Origin: Rickettsiella sp.
GTDB lineage: Bacteria > Pseudomonadota > Gammaproteobacteria > Diplorickettsiales > Diplorickettsiaceae
Assembly (NCBI GenBank): GCA_031119195.1
Contig: JAVHYG010000059.1
Span: 693-9,398 of the forward strand
Direction of reading: 5' to 3'
DNA: 8,706 nucleotides
Shown here in pieces: positions 1-6,142 of this stretch; the stretch's first letter is position 1, and every line of letters starts with the position of its first letter. The notes under the pieces were generated by a model. That model ran no database searches, had not been told where the DNA came from, and saw only the letters and a program-made list of their open reading frames with translations. A program made the position numbers and the translations under genes.

Positions 1-2021
1 CCTTAGTCCATAGAATTGTCTCTCCACCCGATATCGTAAAACTTAAAACAGCGGAGTATGCTTGCATAAAGCTTAAACAACTGGGCTACGCCCTTACGCC
101 AAAAAAATTTAATGAAATAAGGAATAATGAAGAAAAAAAGATACGTCATAGCAATTTTGAGCAAAATGAAAAAGATTTTGAAGCAGATATAGCGACTATC
201 ATAAGCGATACTCTAATTCGTATAACGTCTAACAAACATAGCAATTTAACCCAAGACATCATTACTTATGAAATAAAAAATGAAATAAAACATCTCTACC
301 TCAATACCGATGCCAAAACAATACTAGATAAATTAAAAAATAAAGGTAAAACAATAATCATTTGTTCAGACATGTATCTCGCTGAAGCACATATCAAACA
401 GATAGCTGAAAATTTCGGTATCACCCGCTATATCGATAAATTTTATGTTTCTGCGACAGATAAAATTACAAAAGGCTCTGGTCAATTATTTAAGTTTATT
501 CTACAAAATTTAAATTGTGAGGCTAAAGCAATACTGCACATAGGCGATAATCCCATATCGGATTATATTACTCCCACTAAACTTAATATAAAATCACTTT
601 ATTACTACAATAAAGAACAATTAAAAAAATATAAAAAAAAAGAACGACTTCTTTATTTACTAAATCATACTAAAAAAAAGATAAACCATAAGTTATTAAA
701 AAACTTTATGTCAATAAACAATTGCAAAAGCGATTTTATGGAAATAAGTCACGCTATTGCGCCTGCCCTTTCTGTCTTTGCCTATCATGCCCTTTTAGAT
801 ATGTATAAAATAGGGGTTAGCAAAGTATTTTTTTTTGCCAGAGAAGGTATTTTATTACAAAAAATATTTTCTGTAATTTTGAATACGGTATTACACTTTC
901 AAAGTGAACGTAAAAAGTTTAAATTAGAAGTTATTTATATCAGTCGATTATCAAGTGTTTGCGCGGTTTATTATAATAAAAAAAATACAGAGTTATTGAT
1001 TGAGAATTGTCGCTATGCAAATGGATGTCTTTCGGTTTTAAACTTTATAAATACGTTTGGACTTTCATTAACGGACTTCTCTACTCAAACATTAGAAATA
1101 ATTAACCCTTACCTTAATCATATCAATAGAGAAACTTTAATTTATTTGTTTGAATCCACAACTTTTGGATCAGAATTGGATAAATTATTAAAAGAAAAAA
1201 TAAAGCTTCTAAAAAATTATCTTTCTGCGCAAGGTGTATTTTCGCAAGGAAAAATTGGGTTGGTCGACTTAGGATGGGGAGGGACGATACAAAAAAACAT
1301 AAGTCATTTTTTATCAGACTACCCCACGACGGAATTTTTTGGTTATTATTTTGGAACCAATAGCCTAATTTCTGATAAAAATTCGCATATTTTTAACCGA
1401 TCCACTATCTACCCAGGTTATATCTTATTCCATAAAAACCATTACAATACTGCAAAACTTATTGGGGCAGCTCCTCTCTTAGAAAGCCTCTGTGGTGACG
1501 ATCAACTAGGCACAACATTGGCTTATACATTCAATGACCATAATCACATTACACCCTTATTAAAACAACATCTTAAAAAAAACTCAAATACTATCCTGTT
1601 TCAAACAACTATTAAAAACCACTTGCTGCATGATATACAAAACTTTGGTGAACTATTTAACATTGCTGGTTTGCCATTTGAAAAACTTAAAACTTATGCT
1701 ACTAAAAAACTTCTTAAATTTATCTTTAAACCAAAAAAAATTGATATAAAAAGGTTTCAGACTTATAGTTTCAACTATAATTGGTCAACAAATTTAGAAC
1801 ATAGCCTTATAAATACGATAAAAATTTCTGATATTCTTAAACCCAAGGAACTATTAAAAAAAATTCACAAATCTCCCTGGCGTTATGGAACAATCGCTAG
1901 CGCGCGTATTCCTTTTTTATTCTTTTTCTACAACTTAATACAGCTAATACAGTTCTGTTTAAATTATTTACCCACTATAAAAAAAAGTATTTACAAACTA
2001 TTACACCTAAAAAAATTTTAA
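1..2021 (+). CDS. Two-domain HAD-superfamily hydrolase-like protein, 5' partial
   Basis: The frame is open from position 3, giving 672 residues with no start in the window; the ATG at 372 is internal. The first residues, LVHRIVSPPDIV, are what normally follows the HAD nucleophile motif DxFDTL, and bases 1-2 (CC) fit the last bases of its Thr codon, so the gene starts a short way to the left. Visible HAD motifs are IIICSD (motif II Ser, about residue 122), a Lys near 157 and HIGDNPISD (motif IV, about 178-187). A second domain follows with FFFAREG (about 276-282), YISR (about 312-315) and LVDLGWGGT (about 420-428). This architecture matches the COG5610-type HAD proteins, often found in glycosyltransferase and surface-polysaccharide loci. 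The substrate is unknown; a role in cell-surface glycan synthesis is inference. The gene is clearly AT-richer than those to its right and has many A/T runs, which may indicate transfer. It ends convergently with DedA, overlapping by 15 nt. The C-terminal ~40 residues are hydrophobic and basic. Confidence 0.8.
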   Translation, partial: LVHRIVSPPDIVKLKTAEYACIKLKQLGYALTPKKFNEIRNNEEKKIRHSNFEQNEKDFEADIATIISDTLIRITSNKHSNLTQDIITYEIKNEIKHLYLNTDAKTILDKLKNKGKTIIICSDMYLAEAHIKQIAENFGITRYIDKFYVSATDKITKGSGQLFKFILQNLNCEAKAILHIGDNPISDYITPTKLNIKSLYYYNKEQLKKYKKKERLLYLLNHTKKKINHKLLKNFMSINNCKSDFMEISHAIAPALSVFAYHALLDMYKIGVSKVFFFAREGILLQKIFSVILNTVLHFQSERKKFKLEVIYISRLSSVCAVYYNKKNTELLIENCRYANGCLSVLNFINTFGLSLTDFSTQTLEIINPYLNHINRETLIYLFESTTFGSELDKLLKEKIKLLKNYLSAQGVFSQGKIGLVDLGWGGTIQKNISHFLSDYPTTEFFGYYFGTNSLISDKNSHIFNRSTIYPGYILFHKNHYNTAKLIGAAPLLESLCGDDQLGTTLAYTFNDHNHITPLLKQHLKKNSNTILFQTTIKNHLLHDIQNFGELFNIAGLPFEKLKTYATKKLLKFIFKPKKIDIKRFQTYSFNYNWSTNLEHSLINTIKISDILKPKELLKKIHKSPWRYGTIASARIPFLFFFYNLIQLIQFCLNYLPTIKKSIYKLLHLKKF

Positions 2022-2558
2022 TAAAGAGGGATAGTGTGACTGTAAAGTATTGATCGTAGCTTGCCAATGGTTGTAAAAAAAATAACCGAAAGCCATAAAT
2101 AAGCTTGACCAGATAATACCGCCTGTGTACGCATATAATGCAAAATGGCGATAACAAAGTTTTAAAGCGCCCGCGACATAGCCGGTTAAATGACGAACAC
2201 CAGGAATAAAATAACCTATAACCAAGGCCCATTTACCAATGCGTTCAAACCAATTATGTGCTGCTTGAAATCTTTTTTCAGTAAGACCTATATAACGACC
2301 CCAACCATGCTTAAGATAGTGACCCGTAGCTCGTCCTAATCCATAACTACCCGTTATACCACAGCATGTCCCTGCATAGGCAGCAATAATTGTAGAAAAT
2401 AGTGGTAAATTTTCTTTTGCCATTAAAAATCCAATCAATAAAAGCAAGGATTCTTCTGGTATAGGCAAAGCGATAATACCCAAGGCTAACCACAAAAAAA
2501 TAGCTATGCTACCGTAATGGTTTATCCAAGGTAAAAAATCATTAAATAAAGAGGCAAT
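2007..2558 (-). CDS. DedA family inner-membrane protein (probable ATT start)
   Basis: This is a SNARE-associated/DedA family (PF09335) protein. Family members are polytopic inner-membrane proteins tied to membrane homeostasis; several are now linked to undecaprenyl-phosphate or phospholipid translocation. Numbered from the ATT start (183 aa), visible marks are PIPEE at 32-36 (the family's PxPGE-like re-entrant motif), a glycine-rich YGLGRATG near 72-79, and FIPGVRHLTGYVAG at about 117-130 (the FxPGxR region), plus several hydrophobic segments. The conserved N-terminal stretch INHYGSIAIFLWLALG is in frame upstream of the only ordinary candidate, a TTG at 2495, so TTG would cut off part of the first membrane segment. 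No in-frame ATG or GTG exists back to the preceding stop. The ATT at 2558-2556 has a Shine-Dalgarno 6 nt upstream, so I prefer it. The gene lies 51 nt after the L,D-transpeptidase stop, in the same frame, probably as one operon. Family call is firm; the start is uncertain. Confidence 0.82.
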   Translation of the reverse strand: MASLFNDFLPWINHYGSIAIFLWLALGIIALPIPEESLLLLIGFLMAKENLPLFSTIIAAYAGTCCGITGSYGLGRATGHYLKHGWGRYIGLTEKRFQAAHNWFERIGKWALVIGYFIPGVRHLTGYVAGALKLCYRHFALYAYTGGIIWSSLFMAFGYFFYNHWQATINTLQSHYPSLLKFF

Positions 2559-2564
2559 AAGTAA

Positions 2565-2572
2565 CTCACCTT
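2565..2572 (-). promoter_or_regulatory. Ribosome binding site that decides the DedA start
   Basis: On the minus strand AAGGTGAG lies 6 nt before the ATT codon at 2558-2556. No comparable site precedes the TTG at 2495 or the out-of-frame ATG at 2542. This supports initiation at a rare ATT codon, as is known for infC. Confidence 0.5.
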
Positions 2573-2609
2573 TTTGGAATAGAAAGGTATAAATCTTTAA
2601 TTTTACATT

Positions 2610-3428
2610 CTAACTTATTTTAATCGGATCTAAATCATCTAAATTCATTTGCGCAATATCTTCTCCATCATCATCGTCTTCATCATCTTCATCATCAAGC
2701 TGTGCATGTTTGGCATAACTATGGAAAGGATAAGGTAAAATAATAACCTGCGTACCCATATTTGCAAAACCCTTATTAAGCCATTCAGCATCATCAACAA
2801 ATATCCGCACACAACCATGACTTGCATTATAGCCAGGCACACCCCGCGAACCATGCATGGCAAAACCGCCTTTGAAAAACATACAATAAGGCATAGGTGC
2901 GCCGCCATAAGGTTTTGGAAATTTGGTTGAAGCACAACCATAGCCTCGTTTTTCATAAACTCGAAATTTACCACTAGGCGTATGACATGGCCGACCTAAA
3001 TCAGGACACCAATCTTGACCACCTGAACCAGGGCCCCAGCGAATAATATTCCCTGCTGGCCCATAAGCTGCCCAAGCATTGAGTGCAGGTGAATAAATAA
3101 TCATTTTTCTTCCAGTAGGGATTCTGTAAGGAGAAAATGGTGTATACTCCATGCTATTCGTACTGTAAGGATCTCTTGGTATTGCAATTCTCATGCCAGG
3201 CCATATCCGCGTGTTCATGCGATTAATACGCATCACCAGATCTCGCCGCGATGGATTAGGAAATAAACTGTCCCAGGTTTCACCTTTGTGTACTACAATG
3301 CAATAAAGCCGCGGATCATTACATAACGTTTGGAGTAACCAGCCCCTAGCTGCAAAACTATCACCATTCATAATTAAAAAAACGATGAGTAATGCAAATA
3401 ATATAGTAAATCGTATGAGTATACGCAT
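2610..3428 (-). CDS. L,D-transpeptidase (YkuD domain) with LysM-like module and acidic tail
   Basis: This is a secreted L,D-transpeptidase, 272 aa. The family makes 3-3 cross-links in peptidoglycan or attaches lipoproteins to it, via an active-site Cys in the periplasm. The YkuD catalytic motif is clear: MHGS (His192) followed after 13 residues by SHGCVR (Cys206, Arg208) and then DAEWL. Residues 1-26 form a signal peptide or anchor (MRILIRFTILFALLIVFLIM, then SFA as a possible cleavage site). Residues about 43-84 (YCIVVHKGETWDSLF to MRIAIP) resemble a degenerate LysM. The C-terminus has an unusual run of Asp/Glu at about 245-257. I chose the ATG at 3428 because AAGGAG lies 6 nt before it; the ATG 21 nt further upstream has no Shine-Dalgarno and would add MRWKEQF. 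DedA follows 51 nt downstream, and the efflux gene is divergent upstream. Whether it cross-links or anchors cannot be told from the sequence. Confidence 0.92.
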   Translation of the reverse strand: MRILIRFTILFALLIVFLIMNGDSFAARGWLLQTLCNDPRLYCIVVHKGETWDSLFPNPSRRDLVMRINRMNTRIWPGMRIAIPRDPYSTNSMEYTPFSPYRIPTGRKMIIYSPALNAWAAYGPAGNIIRWGPGSGGQDWCPDLGRPCHTPSGKFRVYEKRGYGCASTKFPKPYGGAPMPYCMFFKGGFAMHGSRGVPGYNASHGCVRIFVDDAEWLNKGFANMGTQVIILPYPFHSYAKHAQLDDEDDEDDDDGEDIAQMNLDDLDPIKIS

Positions 3429-3518
3429 AAATTGCTCCTTCCACCTCATAAAAGTGGGCGTTCTTAAAAGGCGTTACTCTTTATTAAAATATAGTCTATT
3501 AGGGCCTAAAGAAGTAAG
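3429..3518. promoter_or_regulatory. Divergent intergenic promoter region (L,D-transpeptidase / efflux pump)
   Basis: These 90 bp must hold the promoters of both divergent genes. On the minus strand, TTACTT (3512-3517) and TATATT (3488-3493) are 18 nt apart, a fair -35/-10 pair. On the plus strand, TAAAAT (3485-3490) or TATAGT (3490-3495) could be the -10 for the efflux gene; its -35 is poor (TTCTTA, 3461-3466). The two -10 candidates overlap, so transcription of the two genes may interfere. A direct repeat GGCGTT occurs at 3457-3462 and 3470-3475; its meaning is unknown. Confidence 0.4.
3435..3440 (-). promoter_or_regulatory. Ribosome binding site of the L,D-transpeptidase gene
   Basis: AAGGAG on the minus strand, 6 nt before the ATG at 3428-3426. 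It overlaps the region that would be coding if the upstream ATG at 3449 were used, and so decides in favour of the shorter protein. Confidence 0.75.
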
Positions 3519-5048
3519 ATGATATTCAATCTAAGTGATAAAAACCGAAAATGGTGGACTTTGTTGGCCATGGCAAGCGCCTTGGCCCTGGTCTTTATTG
3601 ATCAAACTGCACTCGCCGTCGCTCTGCCAGCCATTCAACACGATCTAAATCTAAGTAATAGCATGGTGCAGTGGGTAATAAATGCCTACTTATTATCTCT
3701 AAGTACAACAATATTGCTGGGTGGAAAAATAGGCGATAGTGTAGGCCACAAACAAACCTTCTTAGGAGGTATTATCCTATTTATTAGCGCCTCGATTTTA
3801 TGCGCACTGGCACAATCAGGTCTTTGGCTAATTGTTGCACGCATTTTTCAAGGTATCGGGGGCGCATTTATGATACCTTCAACTAATGTATTGGTAGTGA
3901 ACGCTTTTCCTGAAAATGAACGGGGAAAAGCTGTGGGGATTTATATTGCCCTTGCGGCTAGCTTTTTGGCTTTTGGTCCTTTACTCGGAGGAATGTTAAC
4001 AGAGTGGATTGGATGGCGTTCAGTTTTTTGGATTAATTTTCCAGTAGCATTAACGAGTATCCTTTTAGCTTATTCTGTAGTTGTGCGAGACGAAAAACGC
4101 ACAGAAAAGTTAAAAATAGATGTTTTTGGCCTTATTTTATCCATTGCTTTTATTAGTAGTTTTGTACTTGGTTTTATGGAGGGCGCCAATTTGGGATGGA
4201 CTTCTACCTCTATCCTCAGCTTATTTTTATTAAGTATTTTGTCTTTTTCTGCTTTCATTTTTTGGGAAAAAAGAGCGGTAAATCCACTGGTAGAATTAAC
4301 GTTATTCAAAAATCCAACTTTTTCTATCGTTACTACGGTCATGCTTTTTATTCAAGCAGTAAGTCCGGTATTTGTATTTTGGGCTATTTTTATCCAGAAC
4401 GTCTTAGCTTACTCGCCTTTAAAAGCAGGTATGTACCTTCTTCCCTCCGTATTACCCATCCTTTTTATGGCGCCGTTAGGCGGATATTTACGGGATAAAT
4501 ATGGCCCCACATTGCCAATGGTTTCGGGATGTTCACTGGTAATTAGCTCGCTTTTATGGATTGGATTCTTTTGCCATTATCAAAATTACTTATGGCTATT
4601 CCCTGGTTTTTTATTCTATGGACTTGGCTTACCATTGATGCTTTCGGGCACAATGGCTACCATCATGAGTACAGTATCTGCACAACTACGTGGTATCGCA
4701 GGCGCTATCATTAATTGCGCTAGGCAGGTTGGAAATTCCATTGGTTTAGCAATATTTGCTGGTTTTCTAGCGAGCATTAATAAATGGCAACTTAATTTAT
4801 TTCTAAGCTCTTCACAGCCACCTGTTTCGCAAATCAAAGAAGCAGACATCGATGGATTATTTGCAAAATCTTCTCAGGCAATGCAAGCCATCAGTCATCT
4901 ATCAAGCCATTCAGTAGTATTGCTAAGGGAGGCTGCGCTAAAATCTTATACGTATGCCTTTAGCATTACTATGTATTTTGCTGCACTATTTGGGCTAATC
5001 TGCTTATTACTTTTATTTAAACTTCCGCGGAATAAAGGAAAAACTTAA
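3519..5048 (+). CDS. MFS multidrug efflux transporter, DHA2 (EmrB/QacA, 14-helix) family
   Basis: This 509-aa inner-membrane protein is a proton-driven exporter of the DHA2 branch of the major facilitator superfamily. Visible signatures are IDQTALAVALPAI at about residues 27-39 (the LDxTVVNVALP motif of DHA2), motif A GGKIGDSVGHKQTF at about 68-81, motif B RIFQGIGGAFMIPS at about 108-121, and the antiporter motif C region GPLLGGMLTEWIGWRSVFW at about 153-171. Length and hydrophobic pattern fit 14 helices, with a larger polar loop at about 425-475 before the last one. The start ATG has only a weak AAGAAG Shine-Dalgarno. No regulator gene and no membrane-fusion (EmrA-like) partner is adjacent, so it may work alone, as QacA-type pumps do, or with a partner elsewhere. 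The substrate cannot be predicted; drugs, dyes, or a host- or self-derived metabolite are all possible. The gene is complete, with no sign of damage. Confidence 0.92.
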   Translation: MIFNLSDKNRKWWTLLAMASALALVFIDQTALAVALPAIQHDLNLSNSMVQWVINAYLLSLSTTILLGGKIGDSVGHKQTFLGGIILFISASILCALAQSGLWLIVARIFQGIGGAFMIPSTNVLVVNAFPENERGKAVGIYIALAASFLAFGPLLGGMLTEWIGWRSVFWINFPVALTSILLAYSVVVRDEKRTEKLKIDVFGLILSIAFISSFVLGFMEGANLGWTSTSILSLFLLSILSFSAFIFWEKRAVNPLVELTLFKNPTFSIVTTVMLFIQAVSPVFVFWAIFIQNVLAYSPLKAGMYLLPSVLPILFMAPLGGYLRDKYGPTLPMVSGCSLVISSLLWIGFFCHYQNYLWLFPGFLFYGLGLPLMLSGTMATIMSTVSAQLRGIAGAIINCARQVGNSIGLAIFAGFLASINKWQLNLFLSSSQPPVSQIKEADIDGLFAKSSQAMQAISHLSSHSVVLLREAALKSYTYAFSITMYFAALFGLICLLLLFKLPRNKGKT

Positions 5049-5088
5049 TACATTTATTAATAAAGTAATGTACTTTCATAAGTTAAGT
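5043..5088 (+). terminator. AT-rich inverted repeats after the efflux gene, possible weak terminator
   Basis: Nested complementary arms start at the stop codon: ACTTAA (5043-5048) with TTAAGT (5083-5088), and TACATT (5049-5054) with AATGTA (5067-5072). An alternative hairpin is AAAGTA-ATG-TACTTT (5062-5076). A T-run follows at 5102-5108, some way off. The stems are almost pure A/T, so termination strength is doubtful. Confidence 0.3.
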
Positions 5089-5114
5089 ATTTATTTTAGC
5101 CTTTTTTTCTTTAT

Positions 5115-5130
5115 CTATTTTTAAAAATAG
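5115..5130. repeat. 16-bp perfect palindrome CTATTTTTAAAAATAG
   Basis: The sequence is its own reverse complement over 16 bases, without a loop. It lies in the 229-bp non-coding stretch between the efflux gene and the repeat protein. It could be a binding site for a dimeric regulator or the stem of a terminator after the T-run at 5102-5108. It is A/T-only inside, so chance is less unlikely than its length suggests. Confidence 0.5.
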
Positions 5131-5166
5131 TACAAAATTTATTGACTTTCTTTTGAATGATATGGC

Positions 5167-5201
5167 TTGGAGCTCCAAATTTTAACTTAGATTTTTATAA
5201 T
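5167..5201 (+). promoter_or_regulatory. Candidate regulated promoter: palindrome TTGGAGCTCCAA plus TATAAT
   Basis: A 12-bp perfect palindrome (5167-5178) is centred about 26 bp before the centre of a consensus -10 hexamer TATAAT (5196-5201), which puts it near -35 of a start site around 5207. No good -35 hexamer is present, so the palindrome may be an activator site standing in for it. The predicted 5' leader before the repeat protein would be about 70 nt. An alternative -10 is TATACT at 5227-5232. The region reads toward the gene at 5278. Confidence 0.4.
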
Positions 5202-5264
5202 TAATTTCCTTTTAGGATATGTAGATTATACTTACAATGGATACTAAAATCTAATCAGCTTTAG

Positions 5265-5272
5265 AAAAGGAG
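5265..5272 (+). promoter_or_regulatory. Ribosome binding site of the repeat protein
   Basis: AAAAGGAG ends 5 nt before the ATG at 5278, close to ideal. It shows that the small unrecognised protein is translated from this start. Confidence 0.75.
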
Positions 5273-5277
5273 TTCTT

Positions 5278-6048
5278 ATGTTTTCTTTTTTTAAAAATGT
5301 TATAAATCAAGCCATACCTTCTAATTTATCTAATGCTACCTACGATTATTCAGCTTGTTTAAATAATGAAAATTTTAACTATCTCAAAACACAGGGTAGT
5401 GATGGATTATTAATTACATGCGAAAAGCTAAAAAAGAAAAATATTTTGAATGACGAAAATTTTAATTTTATTAAACAATATGGTGGAATTGACAATTTAT
5501 TAGCTGTAATAAATATTTTAGAAAAACACAACTTATTAACTAATGAAAATTTTAATTTTATTAAACAATCTCTAAGCTATAGAAAATTTTCTTACGCAGT
5601 TGAGATGATTATACTTTTAGAAAATAATCAAGTATTTAATAAGGAAAATTTTTATGCTATGAAAGACGCTGGATTAGTATTAGCATCCAATAATGAAAAA
5701 CGTATATCCGAGGTAACGGAAAAAGAAGTTGGAATTGCACCTAAAGACACATTAAGCAATAAAATGATTGTAATATTATCGCTGATGACTTTGTTAGATG
5801 AAAAAAAAGCATTAAATAATGATACTTATAATCGTTTAATCCGTTTGCAAATGCAAGACGTAGTACCTGTAGGAAAAATTTTTAAATTTTATTCTGAAAC
5901 TAATCTCACAAATTCCGCTAATTTCACCCGTACTTTGAATCTCCTATCTCCTTCTGAGGCTTTGAAGACAATTATGCAATGTAATAACCAGAAAAAAGTT
6001 GACTCGTTCTTTAATGACCTTCAACCCTCATACAGTTTACGGCCGTAA
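5278..6048 (+). CDS. Hypothetical helical-repeat protein with ENF motifs, possible effector
   Basis: I do not recognise a named family. The 256-aa protein is built of about six degenerate units of 28-33 residues, each beginning like LLTNENFNFIK and followed by a helix ending in LEKxN. Motif triplets are ENF at 31-33, 60-62, 90-92 and 123-125, DTY at 182-184 and ANF at 214-216; a less regular stretch at 130-175 separates the fourth and fifth. The pattern suggests a superhelical protein-interaction fold. There is no signal peptide or membrane segment, so it is cytoplasmic or exported by a dedicated system. The N-terminus (MFSFFKNVINQAI) looks amphipathic. I recall similar LLTxENF-like repeats in uncharacterised, effector-like proteins of Legionellales, which makes a Dot/Icm substrate possible; that is inference. 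The C-terminus has a Leu at -3 but no clear glutamate block. The gene stands alone, with its own apparent promoter and a hairpin after it. Confidence 0.75.
   Translation: MFSFFKNVINQAIPSNLSNATYDYSACLNNENFNYLKTQGSDGLLITCEKLKKKNILNDENFNFIKQYGGIDNLLAVINILEKHNLLTNENFNFIKQSLSYRKFSYAVEMIILLENNQVFNKENFYAMKDAGLVLASNNEKRISEVTEKEVGIAPKDTLSNKMIVILSLMTLLDEKKALNNDTYNRLIRLQMQDVVPVGKIFKFYSETNLTNSANFTRTLNLLSPSEALKTIMQCNNQKKVDSFFNDLQPSYSLRP
5455..5569 (+). repeat. Tandem coding repeat, 90-bp period
   Basis: Positions 5455-5479 and 5545-5569 are identical over 25 bases and 90 bp (30 codons) apart; each encodes ENFNFIKQ and flanking bases. A related copy with ENFNYLK begins near 5368. The DNA identity is higher than the protein repeats elsewhere in the gene, which suggests fairly recent duplication of one unit or recombination between units. 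Confidence 0.85.
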
Positions 6049-6064
6049 CTCTAATTTAACGCTT

Positions 6065-6089
6065 GACGGCTGCGTTGCTTAAAGCCGTC
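6065..6089 (+). terminator. Hairpin between convergent genes, likely terminator
   Basis: GACGGCT (6065-6071) and AGCCGTC (6083-6089) form a 7-bp GC-rich stem with an 11-nt loop, 17 nt after the repeat protein's stop. The following CTCTTTG is only a modest T-tract. It could also limit transcription coming from cysS on the other strand. Confidence 0.5.
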
Positions 6090-6126
6090 CTCTTTGAAAA
6101 TTTTAAGCTGTTATCCTGTATGAAAA

Positions 6127-6141
6127 CTATATGGAATATAG
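6127..6141 (-). terminator. Short A/T hairpin after cysS, weak terminator candidate
   Basis: On the minus strand CTATAT-TCC-ATATAG starts 2 nt after the cysS stop codon and is followed by TTTT. The 6-bp stem is only weakly stable, so this is a suggestion. Confidence 0.25.
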
Positions 6142-6142
6142 A

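Noticed and set aside
372..2021. ATG at 372 as the start of the HAD gene
   Set aside because: The frame is open to the left edge, and the residues before 372 (for example KTIIICSD) are conserved HAD sequence; the ATG splits the SDMYL motif.
2645..2974. Reading frame antiparallel or out of frame within the L,D-transpeptidase gene
   Set aside because: It lies fully inside a gene with clear catalytic motifs, has no Shine-Dalgarno and no family features; the same holds for the frames at 1975-2232, 4070-4342, 4196-4498, 4616-4849 and 6063-6305.
3429..3449. Upstream ATG at 3449 for the L,D-transpeptidase
   Set aside because: No Shine-Dalgarno precedes it, whereas AAGGAG lies just before the ATG at 3428, which also gives a clean signal peptide.
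5142..5164. TTGACT at 5142-5147 as a -35 box
   Set aside because: No -10-like hexamer lies 15-19 nt downstream.
5186..5208. PmrA-like box (two CTTAATatT-type halves) before the repeat gene
   Set aside because: CTTAGATTT and ATTAATTTC are 14 nt apart instead of the 11 expected, and each half has mismatches; in such AT-rich DNA this is weak.
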